The position numbers and the translations under genes are program-made. From positions 310,001-374,000 of the forward strand of contig JAODTK010005855.1 in NCBI GenBank assembly GCA_026419785.1: 64,000 bases of DNA, written 5' to 3'. How positions within the stretch are numbered: position 1 is the stretch's first letter; each line of letters begins with the position of its first letter. Source of the DNA: Sclerodactyla briareus (Eukaryota > Echinodermata > Holothuroidea > Dendrochirotida > Sclerodactylidae). The notes under the pieces were generated by a model that saw only the letters and a list, made by a program, of their open reading frames with translations, was not told the origin of the DNA and ran no database searches. Below, piece by piece: positions 47,401-59,529 of this stretch.

Positions 47401-49600
47401 GTAATTACGATCCTCAGATTTTTTCTTGAGAATTATTTGGACTTTGTCATGATCGCCAACATATAGTGTAGATTGAATAGCGTTCGATCATTCTTCAAGG
47501 GGATCCTTCAAAACTCACCTCTACAAATTGTAGTAGTGAAAATATTAACTATTCACCATGGATGATCTGATCACCCACACTCTCATACCAATTGTACATG
47601 GCTGTGGCTGAGAGTCACAATCCATGGCAGTAGGTAATACCATTACCACGATAGCTTTGCTGTGTGAGTTTTTGACGGTACCACGTTGTACAGTTGTGGA
47701 GGATTGAGCATTCTAGTATTTCATAATGTAGTGTAATGGAATATAAAATCATGTTTCGAAGAAGAGGGGGAGTCGGTCATAATTTGTTTTATAACATCTC
47801 ACGCAGTGAAGAATGCTATAAGTGACTCACAAGGTGGACGCAACTGACCATAGAGTCCATCTCCCATTTCCCAATTCCTGCTTGTCAACGCAGCATTCCC
47901 CTTCTGTTTTTCTTTCATCTCTGTTTGCCACTGCCCACAACTTTTCTAAAAATGTCATGCTTTCTATCCCCGTGGTATCTCCTGATCCTCCCCCCCCCCC
48001 CCCTCAGCCCTTCCTTTTCTCAGGCTGAGTACCCCGGTTATGTGTAATTTGCCCACATAAGACTGTTCAGACTGGACTTGATGTGGTTTTGGGCAGCAGT
48101 AGAGTAGGTCTGCACTATGTTCGGCCTGTCTGGTAAATGATGTGTATTCCACCAACCTGTAGATTTTGTATAGCACCTTCATGTAAGCGTTGTAGTATCA
48201 CTTCCAGCTAACTGAACTCACATCGTAGCCTCTGTAAAAAAACATGTCAAATTTTTATGGCGACATTTATGCAGAGTCACAATGGACAATCCTCCCAGTG
48301 CAAACTGGCATATCAATGCAGTAATATCACCAGTTCATTGCACTGATATCTCAGTGGGGAAGCTAGTCCTGGTATACCACGAGATTAGTCTATGTTCTAT
48401 CCGTCCTGTGCACATCACAGCCAGGTGTTTGTGATCGCATTAATGCCTCTTTTTTTTTGCTTTGACAACTCTTGAGTCCGTAAAAGTGCCTTCGCCTGTG
48501 ACGGTCTGTGCACTAGCTGGTATTCACTACACCAACTACAACATATTTTGTCAAACATGGTGATACGCAGAGACCTCGCAAACTTTGACTCGTGTCTTGA
48601 GGACATTGTCCCCTCTTTGTGACCCCCCTCCGCCCTCCAACCCCCTGTAGGGGCCCAGGACAGTGGATTAGACCCAACATATCTCTTGGCTGTCCGTAGA
48701 AGTTAACTAGAGGGATAGGTTTAAGGCACCCATGTAGACCAAGTTCACATCCATGAGTAATTGATGAAAATCATGCAAGGTGGTGGTCTGTTACAATACG
48801 GTTGAATACAGGTATGTTACTCCTCCCTCCCCACCCCCCCCCCCCTCTCTGCACCAATGTCTTGTTAGGCATCACCTTTATTGTCCTAATGAGAACGTAT
48901 TTCATCTCTTATTTATTGTTATCTCCTTGAGACATGCCTGATTCATGCCGAAGCATTGCTTAACAAGGATCCCTCACACAATACAAACAACTAACAAATA
49001 ACGTCCACAACAAAACATTGAATTTGACATTTGCGTGTTTGAAAGAATTGCAATCTACTATTACTTTTAACAAATGTGAAGGTGAGCTCATGAGAGTTCA
49101 ACATCTTTTCCTTTCCATTTTCGGTCTGAAGAAGGTCAAGGTAATTATTTCTAGAACAACCTAGACTTGTTTCGATAATTTGGACCATCCCTGTGGTATC
49201 AAGCAATCACTATTCCGGGGCTGGCTGTAACCCATTGTTACATAGAAACCTTTTATTCTCTTAATGAGCATGTTGAAGAACGGTGAACCAACCTATTTTT
49301 GTTAAACATATCGCACATACATGGGCCAGTACTCCACAACCCACATCCATCTGCAGCCTACTTTGCCATATCTGGACACTTTTTTAACTTGTCAAAGGCT
49401 GCTGACCACACTGGGGACATTAGGCATATGGAAGTAAGCAAAATTGTATCGTACAAAGTATTGCGTGTTGGGCAATCCAGTGAAAGCTCAAACTAAAATT
49501 TGTTCAATGATGTTGTGACACTTTGTAATATTTCAGTGAATGTGATCACACCCCCATTCAAGCATATGGGTCAACCAATGATCCCAAATAAACATGAATT
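47401..49600 (+). other. Intron, no gene seen
   Basis: No exon or element coding sequence recognised. C tracts lie at 47989-48003 and about 48833-48846. Confidence 0.55.
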
Positions 49601-49639
49601 GGAACATTGGCAAGGACATTGTTTGCCAGTCTAATATCA

Positions 49640-49925
49640 GCGCAGCCTGCCCACGAACAAACCCGGATGAACCAGACAGCATGACTCACTTTTAGACGGC
49701 GCATCATGTGGTGTTGTGGAATCCACTAGGCAACTGTCTCCAAGTCCCTGGAATGACTCTGTCTAGATTCACATTCACCACTTATATAATGAACAGTGTC
49801 ATCTGCCTCCCAAACAAGAACCTTGCAGTTCTCAGGGTCACCATAGGCAAATCAATAATATATATGTGAGCAGAAGTGACCCATTATGGAAGCCCTGTGG
49901 TACCCCATGAGTGACACTTATAATC
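49640..49925 (-). mobile_element. LINE reverse-transcriptase fragment (minus strand)
   Basis: On the minus strand SVTHGVPQG begins near 49915, followed in broken frames by SLLLTYI.DLPMVT and, near the expected YADD position, a decayed RQMTLFII. The order GVPQGS..GPLLF..YINDLP....YADDT is that of a CR1- or jockey-like reverse transcriptase. It lies just upstream of a NOL6 exon, in the opposite orientation. Confidence 0.6.
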
Positions 49926-49984
49926 TATATTCCACACTGCCCAGAAGACTAATTGTTTGATGAGCTTATTCCCCCTCCTTGCAG

Positions 49985-50098
49985 GGTGCATTCGGTGACT
50001 TTGCGATGTTCTCTTCTCCGACCGGTACGGTGGATGTATGATTGGAGTGAAATGGAGACCCGCCTTGGAAGCAAAACCGACTACTATGAAACTGTTCA
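49985..50098 (+). CDS. NOL6: NOL6 exon, AFGD.A.FF.D..GG..IGV.W.P block
   Basis: After CCCCCTCCTTGCAG the exon reads GAFGDFAMF, then after a two-base insertion SDRYGG, MIGVKWRPALEAKPTTMKLF. This matches NOL6 REAFGDLALFFYD..GGEVIGVLWKP.....F. A donor at TTCA|GTCCAT is possible but weak. Reading through gives SPYQL and a TAA stop at 50114-50116, so this may instead be the last coding exon of a shortened protein. The usual final segment (PN...IL.DF...G.GLV) was not found downstream. Confidence 0.87.
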
Positions 50099-50116
50099 GT
50101 CCATACCAGTTGTAAT

Positions 50117-51950
50117 GCTCATTCAGCTATTGTGGATAGCTTCTCTATGACTCTATCCATCTATTGAGTTATCTATTTTTCTTCTGTCTGTCTTTATGGA
50201 ATATGAGTGTTCCCTATGATCGGGCCACCTTCTACACAGTTGGCAGAACATCACTTTCCATCGATTTCCACAGTCCACCATTGTTTTTTCCAATAGGTGG
50301 CAGTACTACTGCCACGCAGTTTGGACATGCAATATCCCCCGCTCCAAGGGCCACCAGGGAGAGTCCGGGAAAGTGGTCGAACCACCTGGAGTTCACTGAT
50401 CTTCCTTCTCGGAGGTCCTAAATGGCGATCCTGGGGAGCAGGTTGGGAATGGTTACCACCACACCCCCCCTGCCCTCTATATTACTGCCAGTGCTCATCT
50501 ATGATCATGTGGCCAGTGGTTGTTTTCACTGATGGCCTTACTTCTTGGCTTCCTGAATGTGTAGAGAGCAAATCGATCCCCACATTAGAGCCATCACCAA
50601 CAAAGAACCTGCCCTAATTTTGTGACCTTGTGAAGGATCGCAGCTGAATCAGTGCATGATTCAGGTCTGTTCCCTTCCCAGGCCTTGTAAGCTCGACCCT
50701 CTGCTTGGCAAGTATACAATCCATAAAAATAAGTTCATAACTAATGTGTTATGATATGATCACGCTGGTCATGGCTGCTGTAAAGGCAGCTGATATGTTC
50801 AGTATGTGAGTAAACCCTGGGTTTGTGTTACAAGAGTTTACTCATCGATGAGTTTATTGGTTGTTCAATGACCGTTCAATAATCTGAATTGTGTTTATAC
50901 AGTATCACAGAGATAATAAGAGCATTCTAAACTTTACACTAGGTTTAACCTTAGTACATTGAGTGATTTTAATCTCCAGATTGTTTTCTGTTTAGCTAAT
51001 TATGTGCATGCGATGAGGGTGATGTGCCTCGCCAAAATCACATCGAAACGCCCTTTCTGCAGTATATGAAATTATTGCTAATACTAGTGTAGCAATTTTG
51101 GAATAGTTGCAGAAAGTCAGTGTATACCGTCTATAATCTCGAAAACAAACCGATGCTGTCCATGACAAAAATGTGTTGGCAATCCTGTTAATTAGGAGCT
51201 ATCTGTGACACGGCACAAGCCATTCCTAATGCTGCTTATTTGGTCTTAAAAAAAATCCAATTGCACTTGCATCTGCTTATCAGCTCGTTCCTCTACCAAC
51301 TGAAAGTAATCCCATCTCTTGTTAACGGTATCAAACGAGCAAACCTCTCAATGACTCAATATTCTGAGAGACGGGACCAATATTTGCCTCCAGAAGTTGA
51401 TGGTTATCAGACTCCTCTTCACTGAAGAGTTGCATAGATATTTTGATGGTTTTCTTTCACTTTCAGGTTGAGAGCCTGAAGGCAGCCCTGCAGATGCCTC
51501 ATCAGAGAGGATCCTCACGCTGTCGTACAAAACGACAGGGAATCCTTGGCCAGATTTTAATAAAAAATTGGGAGATGAATTCTTGTTAAATCCATAGAAG
51601 GTGTTCCATGCGAACTGGAAGATAAAGTGAGCAGCGATGGTTGCTTGCAAGAATGTTGGAACGTGATATGTTTAATGGACAGACAGAAGGTGTCATCTGA
51701 GGCCATGTTGAGGTGGCAAGAGGGAGAAGAATAACCTTCTGGCAGATCATGATGTGAGGGAAACCTGCTGGAATGGCCAGCGAAAAGGTGGGTTGACAGT
51801 ATTGAGCATTCTTTGCGAGGAACATGAATGAAACTTAGAATATAAGAAAGATAGTCAACATTTGACAGCAGGGGACTTAGAAAGGACTGCTGTTGTCCAC
51901 AGTGACTCCATCTCATTTGCCTAATACAAACCCCCCGTGAAAGTAATGGG
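50117..51950 (+). other. Possible NOL6 3' region, no exon recognised
   Basis: The segment after TTTCCAATAG at 50293 is open for 42 codons (GGSTTATQFGHAISPAPRAT...) but does not match NOL6. Frames at 51348-51916 on the minus strand are unconserved. No clear polyadenylation context can be fixed. Confidence 0.4.
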
Positions 51951-51959
51951 AAAAAAACT

Positions 51960-52315
51960 TTTCAGACCAGTCATACACTAGTCATGGTCATTCATAGACT
52001 AGCCATGCACTGACATGTCATCACTAGACTGGTCATACACTAGTGATGTCATCACTAGACTAGTCATACACTAGTCATGTCATCACTAGACTAGTCATAC
52101 ACTAGTGATGTCATCACTAGACTAGTCATACACTAGTCATGTCATATATTAGAGTAGTCATACCCTAGTCATGTCATCACTAGACTAGTCATACACTAGT
52201 CATGTCATCACTAGACTAGTCATACACTAGACTAGTCATACACTAGTCATGTCTTACTAGACTAGTCATCATTAGACTAGCTATACACTAGTCATGTAGT
52301 CACTAGTATGACAGA
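51960..52315 (+). repeat. 31-bp CTAG-rich minisatellite, about 11 copies
   Basis: The consensus is CACTAGACTAGTCATACACT followed by AGTCATGTCAT. Each unit has three CTAG cores, two of them in the palindrome ACTAGT, so the array is strongly self-complementary. Copies differ by whole-motif loss (for example near 52220-52290). Confidence 0.92.
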
Positions 52316-53609
52316 TTGATGATAGGTGATTTACACTCTGTGACGAGCAATGAGAAATTGGAAATGTTGACTTTTGGAAATAGTGGTATGACCTATGCTT
52401 GGTTGATGTACCTACCTAAAAACCCATACCGATTGCCTGATTGAAAATGCACATGGCAATAACAATAAAGAGGATGGTCCTATATACAGAGGTAAATCAA
52501 AAATTTGGAACTTTACTATGCATGGAGAAACAGCACCGCCAGTGACCAAATTTGTTGGTTCCTCAGAATTTTTTGTTTTCTCGCTGAATATAAGCATGCA
52601 GTATTGCCAGAAACAATGGGGGCGTTTTTGTTGACTGTTATGATAGATATTTTGCACTGCGTCTCGAATGCAAATGATCACGTGATCAGTAATCAGCGGT
52701 CGTTGTCAAGGGAGTTGTACAAAATCAGTGCTAGCAGTGGGCATGTCCTAACTATCAGTCTCTTGGGAATGTTAGCTCTGTTAGATGATGTAAGGGTGTC
52801 ACATGACTCGTCAGGCCAATCAGGTTCCCACATTGAAGGGTAATGACGTAACTATCTAACACTAACAGTCAACTAAAATGCACCCATAGAAAACATTCTC
52901 TCTATGCTGAGTCCAATTCAAAAGGATTTTGTTGTCAAATGAAAGAGTAATAGGCAAATTGCTCGCAATCTGCTGTCACTTTATTGAATTACTGTGGAAA
53001 GTTGTCAACCCACAGTACAGGATTTATCATGTTGCCAGTGTTGGAGGACGATGACGCAGCACAGGAAGCTAACTATCCAAGGCTAGAATCGCAGAGATGC
53101 GGATGTAGTGGGCGCTATGGATGTGAAAATTGCAGTTTCATGAGGAAAAAATGATTTTTCAGATGGGATTAAATGGTATGATGTCTTAGAAATGACCATC
53201 GATATCGAGCAACTCATGAACAGGGACCTTGAATTGCTCAATAAGGAGGATATTCCATGAAATCAATTTGCCATTATGTGGCATCACTCTTTCGTTAGTA
53301 CTCTTGCTTTCTCAGTGTTAGTTCCATTTTTTGGAGGGGGGGGGGATTATTTTTTGCTGCTGGGGAGCCTGTTTCTATCTCTGCACACCAATTGCATTCA
53401 GGCTCGTTCCTTGTTTGTACTCGCATGATCCGCTATTTATGGTGTCTGCTGTATAACTTCCACGTCTAAAGAATCCTAGAACTTACGTACTGTAATCACC
53501 AAGAGCCTACTGATGCAAGAGAGAGAGAATCAACCCCAGAAGTCCTGCTAGTACTGCTACACTTGGATGCTCCCTCCCACAGCTTGTTTAATACTGTCTA
53601 TATAAGACA
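52316..53609. other. No gene recognised
   Basis: A 112-aa frame (52505-52843) lacks family motifs. A short cysteine-containing frame (RCGCSGRYGCENC, about 53094-53135) is open for about 35 codons, but I cannot assign it. A G tract lies at about 53335-53344. Confidence 0.45.
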
Positions 53610-53892
53610 GGGGGGTCTGGTAGCCTTGTGGTAATGCTCAGGACTGGTAAAGATCGTGAGTTCGAGCCCCACCACCATGTGTCCTTAGGCAAGTTACTTT
53701 ACCTCCATTGCCTCACTCCACTCAGGTGCGAATGGGTACCTGTGAAGAACCTGAGCACAACTGGTGCTGATTTAGCTGCTGCCGTTTACCCTACGGGATC
53801 GTCGGAGTGCGTGCTGGTTTGATTACCAAAGGTAAATTTAAAGTGTTTCGGAGGCTGCATTGCGGTAGATAGCGCTATATAAAAATGTCAGA
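53610..53892 (+). mobile_element. tRNA-derived SINE with GCGCTATATAA tail
   Basis: GGTAGCCTTGTGGTAATGCT (A box from 53620) and GAGTTCGAGCCCC (B box at 53658-53670) form a tRNA-like head. The body contains AGGCAAGTTACTTTACCTCC, CATTGCCTCACTCCACTCAG and AATGGGTACCTG, and the copy ends GATAGCGCTATATAAAAATG. The 3' end is shared with the minus-strand SINE at 28206-28602. Confidence 0.85.
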
Positions 53893-56660
53893 TGATAGTC
53901 CAGTTTCAATTGTCTCTGCTGTCACAATTTCAGAGACTACCATACAAATATGGTAACGGAGGTTATCCATGTAACATTCGTCATCATTCAGCCATTTTGT
54001 TGTGTAGTGGGGTGACACCATGGTTTATATCTTTCATGACATCACAAGGGGAATTACCCAATAATGATTGTGCCTTGGTGGTGCACTTTGATCAGCTGGT
54101 ATCCTTTCTACAGTTTTGGCTTCTATAATGTCATAAATAGGTGAATACAACACTTCAACGCTAGCTAGATCATCTGACAGCCATAATCATTACAACTGCA
54201 GGTAGGTTAATACCATCCATTGTACTATTGTTCCGACAATGACGGATGAATAATAAATAAAGACATACAGTCATTTATTGTATCCAAGATTCCACTGTTG
54301 ATTTTTGTGGACTTCGTTGAAGTCCAGTGGCCATACCCAGAGATGCCAAGGTTTGTTTTTCAGATCAGGACCCAAGGACGAGTCCACTCCTCCTATGACA
54401 AAATACATGCAATTTTATGGCCCCTAGAACATGCTGTCCAAAGTTTGATGAACACAGCTGTAGAAAAATTTACTGAACGTACAAAACATGTTTTTTTGTG
54501 TTAAAAATGTATGGTCACTTGGATCAATGGGGATTCCCTGACAGCGCCTCTCAGTCTGTGTACCCACTAAAGTGGTTCCGATCGCTGAAGTGTTCCATGA
54601 GTAGAGTCATGGCAGTAAGGTGAGCTACAACGAGGGCCCACTAAGAGAATAGACTTGAAGGAGCCAAGACAGCCCGTTGAGCATTCATGAGGCAGCAGAG
54701 TGAGCACACGAACCGCAGTATTCCAAAGGTGGAAAGGAGATGAATGCTCCTGCATATTCTTGCATGCATATCAGCTGATAATCACCTGTTGATGTACACC
54801 CAAAATGACAATCCAGAAACGCTGTTTCAACACAGCCCCAAATATGTAGGGTGGATCTGATATACACACAAGTCGATGAACACAACAAAAAGTATGCCCC
54901 CGATTTTCAAGTGGCAGAGACTGTTGGCCAATCACAGAAGTTGTGTATGTATCACCGCATAGTGAAATGTTATGTTGCACTAAGCTTATCGACCAATTTG
55001 GCTAACTTGATATGCACATGCATTTCTTCTGCCCAGCCGGCGATATATGGAAGGCAAAACTGTTTTTTGTCTCATCATGCTTTCTACAGACAGGTGTTTG
55101 TGGACAATTCTCCTGTATTAGTCCAACCGTCCACGACTGTGATGGCCTGTCTATGGATATGTATGCATTTTCTATTTGATCAGCTGAATATGAGACGCGG
55201 CAGGAGAAATGACAATGCTGACCTGTCTTCCTGAAATAGTTGGAGGAGCAGTAGTCCTTAATCTAGCAGACCCACCCAAATGGTAGAAGTGATCGGAACA
55301 TATTCATTCGTTTTGTATCAGGCTATATGGCAGTTTCGAGGTCAAAGGTCAGTAGAGCCCAAGTGGTCAAGGGCAAGGAGAACAGAATCGGTTACACAGA
55401 TTGAATCGGTATCATAGAGGTCCAATTCTGGCCAATTTGCAAAGAATTAGTGAATGTGGTTTCTCCTACCTTCAGATTTTGGATGCATGGGACTCTGTCA
55501 GTATACCCAAGATCAATGATACAGTGAGGGGTTCTGTGATTTGAGGTTGAAATTTATCTAACTCTGGCCAAACTGGTCGTTTTATTGGTTTGAAATTAAG
55601 AGAATGCTGTCTCCTGCAGCTTAAATTATTTAATATAGTATGTCAGTATTATCATTGAACCATGGATACAAATGGGTTGTGTCAGGAAGTTGCGTCAATG
55701 GACATGTAGGGGTAATTTTTAAATTCCCTAAATTGCAAGATGCTTGTTATTGGATGATCATGAGTTTGGTTTTAACTGGGGACCAGATGTTACATATGGG
55801 GTGTTCTGGCCGTGTTTTTGTGTTTTACATTAATTTATCCACATCGTTTTACCCTAGATTGTTTACACGTGGAAAATGGATATGTGTAGAATTCCCATCA
55901 CTTCAGCCTTCATCCTCAGCATTGGCTTGTCATTGCTATAGTTCGAAATTGGGCATCACTAAATGTCTGCTGCCACTGTTTTGCAGGTTTTTACACCAAT
56001 ACTGCGTTTATTCCTATGTACAAACCACGAAACTATGTGGGTGGGGACAAAATTTGGCCCCGAATAACATGACTTTGATTTCCATGTCACCAGAGGTCAA
56101 GTCGTGTTGGTTTTTTTTTTTCAGAATTCTTCTTTGTTGGATTTGGACGGTGATGTGGCGTTGTTAGTCCTAGAACAACCAGGTAATTTCAAGTCCGCAG
56201 GAGGGTCAAATTCAGCAAAATAATGGTTTTTCCAGCTTCGGGTCGTATTTGAACAAAACTTGGGAGAGTGGACGACAGTTGGACCTGAACTAACAGGTAG
56301 AGCATTTCAAGATCAACTGGGGGCAAATTGAACCATAATTTAATGTTCTTCTCTACACGAGGTTCACAAAAGCTGTTTCTATGGTTATACACGTCGGCGG
56401 ACATGTTAATAATTGTTCTGCGCTCATTGTTCTGTTCTCTGTCATTAATCAAGTTGTTCAAAACCATCAGAAAAATAGTATAAAATAAGAAACTGACATC
56501 ATATGTTTCCTCCATTTCAATACAACAATGACAAATGCTCATCGGAGCATTCTGAAGGCAAAATCTTCAATCATGTTTGAGAAGTCGAGGTCAAAGGTCA
56601 CCCAGGGATCATTTCGTTGATTTTTCGGATGTCACTCAAAATACTTTCTTTTCACACGTG
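53893..56660. other. No gene recognised
   Basis: Longer frames at 54851-55234 and 55640-56167 (175 aa) are compositionally AT-rich and contain no motif I recognise, so they are probably chance. AGGTCAAAGGTCA occurs at 55339-55351 and 56588-56600. Confidence 0.5.
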
Positions 56661-56662
56661 TT

Positions 56663-56740
56663 GCACCATTGGCGTAGCCAGAGGGGGGGCCAGGGGGCCA
56701 TGGCCCCCCACAATCGAATTCCCCCATTTTTTTTTCTTCA
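56663..56740 (+). mobile_element. GGCGTAGCCAG repeat end
   Basis: ATTGGCGTAGCCAGAGGGGG and then GGGCCATGGCCCCCC are seen. The same GGCGTAGCCAG start occurs inverted at 58756-58766 (CTGGCTACGCC). It looks like the terminus of a dispersed element common to both sites. The extent is unclear. Confidence 0.45.
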
Positions 56741-57224
56741 ATTTTTCACTTAATGAACACAACATTTGGCACTTATGCGGCTCTCTCTTCCCTCATTTGC
56801 TTAGTCAGATTGCTCGAATTCTCCTCTGACAGCCCCTTTTTTTGGTCAATCCAAACAGTGTCAAAATTTGACGCTCTTCGCGCGCAGTAGTACCCGTTAT
56901 AGATACGCGAATTTTTTCACTCCCTTCGGACTTTGCGGCAATTTCTTTCTTCTTTAGATCACAGAAGACATGGGCATACGAGGGGGGTGCGTAAACCCTC
57001 CACAACATTTGTTACTTAGTTATTCCCCGCTGGTCCTCATTCCCAGTCAGATTGCCTTGAACTAGTTCAATTGTTTGGTCACTATCCACACAACATAGGA
57101 CGGGCGGTGCAAGGGGAGAGGGCACAAGCTAGCCCTCCCAGTAACGTGCTTTCGTGCGCAGTATCGCCAGGTTTTTTTGTTTTTAATACAAACCGATAAA
57201 AACTGTGTGACATTGGGGCAAATT

Positions 57225-58070
57225 AGTCAGGGTTTTTGATTCCTTGACGAAGTTAGAGGAAGTTATGCAGTCATGCCAGTGGTTGTGTGTGTGTACCCCT
57301 TGGGTGTATGGGTGTGTGTGACACCTGGCTTGTTGAACCGATAATACTCGACCCACTGGAGGGGATGAAGCTAATACTTGCGTAGGTGTTCCCCATGATA
57401 AGGACATGAACAGATTGTTTGGGGGTCCAGTCCCAGAGGCATCTGAGGGCACCAGAGGTAAAAGGCTGAAAACTTTGTAAACCGATAAGTCAGAATGGTT
57501 GGTCTGATCGGGTTGAAATTTGGTGTGTAGCGTTCTTATGGGGAGTACAGGACCACTATTTTTTGGATTATAGGTCGGGGGTGAAGAATTTTGGTCAAAA
57601 ATAGTAAAATTTGTGTAAAGTCACTAATTTGGCAATTTGGATTGTGAAAACGATAAATCAGGGGTCCCCAGTGGAGGATGAAGCTATACTGCGGTCTGTG
57701 TTCCCCATGATGAGTACATGAACCCTATTGGATTTGGGGTCAGGTCATATGTCATCTGAGGTCACCAAAGGTCAAAGTCTGAAAACCTTGTGAAACATGA
57801 TAAGTCCAGAATGCGTTGGTCTGATCAGGTTCAAAATTTGGGTTGTGGAGCTTTCTTATGGGGATACAGGAACCATGTTTTGGTATAGGTAGGGGTGAAT
57901 TTTGGTCAAAAAAATGCGAAAAAATTTGTCTGATAAAAGTAAATAATTTGGCCAATTGGGGCTTGTTGAAACGATAACGACCCCACCTGGATGTATGAGT
58001 TCATACTGGTATGTGTGTTCCCCATGTATGGAGTCATGGCCCGATTGTTTTGGGGTCCGGTCAGAGTTGA
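57225..58070 (+). repeat. Dispersed (TG)n repeat copy
   Basis: It begins TTCCTTGACGAAGTTAGAGG with GCAGTCATGCCAGTGG, a (TG)n run, then blocks CATGATGAGTACATGAACCC, TTGTGAAACATGATAAGTCC and GGTCAAAAAAATGCG, each seen in the copies at 23370 and 30080. At least two internal units are present. Confidence 0.72.
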
Positions 58071-58659
58071 TCATTGCAGCTGGTAGGTCATACAGCTGGC
58101 CAATCTAATCTCCCACTTGTCCTTGTGTCTTGCTACAGTTGTCAGGACGAGTCAAGGAATCACTAAGCCTTTTGGGGCTTCTGTTTCAGGATTATTGCAA
58201 TTGGTGATCCTGTGGCTATTATCATCTGGGTACATCCTCGCCAGCTGAAGGCATGGCCCTAAGAGGAGGAGCGTAGACACCCCTTCGAATTCATACCAAG
58301 ACCGTTGATCATTCGTCCAAACTGAGGGAGCCGGAAAGGATAAAATTTGAGACCGACATACGGCAGAAAATGGGATAAAATCAGACAAGGCGAAATTCAG
58401 AAGGAATTTTCAATCAAACAAACAGTTTTTTTTCGGGGGCGGCGTTTCGCGCGTGGTAGTACTCTTCCCTCATGCGGGCTTTCACAGATTGGGGAATTTT
58501 TTCTGCCCCCGCCCCCCCCCAAAAAAATGAAGAGTCCTGAACGCCTATGACCTGACGCCAGTGGAAATAGAAAATTGACCACTTCTCAAGAAAAGAGTTT
58601 TCTTGTAATCGGAGCAAATGACTTCAATATGGCAAAACTGTTCTGAACCAGAAAAATTA

Positions 58660-58775
58660 TCCTCTGAGGGTGTGCATGAAATGCAATCCAAAGGGTGAGG
58701 GGGATACCCCCTCCCCTTAACCCTTCCCATGCCACCCCAACAAAATTCCTGGCTACGCCAGTTGTGTTGCAGGTT
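58660..58775 (-). mobile_element. GGCGTAGCCAG repeat, minus strand
   Basis: On the minus strand it begins AACTGGCGTAGCCAGGAATT and runs through GTTGGGGTGGCATGGGAAGG, AGGGGGTATCCCCCTCACCC to about 58670. It is the inverted counterpart of the end at 56663. Confidence 0.5.
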
Positions 58776-59529
58776 GAATAGGTATAATATTGTCTTGCTA
58801 TCGACGAGCGATTTGAGCTCACGTTTCGCGCCGCGGCCAACCAATAAGCTCTTCAACTGGTTACAATTAATGAGCTGATAATGCTACTGTGTCAGGCCAT
58901 AGGGTTACACCTGCTGTTTGACATTGCACAGACAGTGTGCAAAACAATTTCTTTCAAACTCTCTGGTCCTGCCAAAACTACACATCCTACCAGCCTACTC
59001 ATCAAGACAACGAAAGAAGGGGATGAATTGGTTGTGTTCTCCAAAGTGGTGTCAGTGTTTACAAATAGGCCGTAATGAAAGAGCTATGGGAAGAATCGCC
59101 AAGAATCCTCGTTTAGACCCGCCTCGAGCTTTTCAGTGGTGAGTATGCGCATTACAACCATGAAAAGGCTCTGCCTGGGCAGTCCTTTCAGTTGCCTCTG
59201 TTGAACTACCATGTGGCCATTCACACGATGCCCCGATAAAAACCCGCCGAAACTAAACGCCCGGCGGAGCCAGATTCAATGCTGGCTGTGGAGCTACGTA
59301 GACGCCCTCCTGGTCACTATCTACTTTCGAACCCACCGGATTGACCTCTGACATGACGTCAATATTGAAACGTACCAATAACACTTGAGCTATGAATGTC
59401 CGATTGGAACCGAATGCCAACGAAGATATCATTGTTGGATATTCGCGGTGATGTGGCAGACCGGTATATTGTCCCGCCTGCAGTGCCTGAGTCCCCTGGT
59501 TTCAAACCCCAGTGTCAGCCCAGATACCA

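Noticed and set aside
50293..50420. Last NOL6 exon after TTTCCAATAG
   Set aside because: The open frame GGSTTATQFGHAI... does not match the conserved C-terminus of the family.
53094..53150. Cys-rich RCGCSGRYGCENC frame as a zinc-binding domain
   Set aside because: Only about 35 codons, no domain context, and the cysteine spacing does not match a family I know.
55640..56167. 175-codon open frame
   Set aside because: No family motif, AT-rich composition, inside repeat-like sequence; probably chance.
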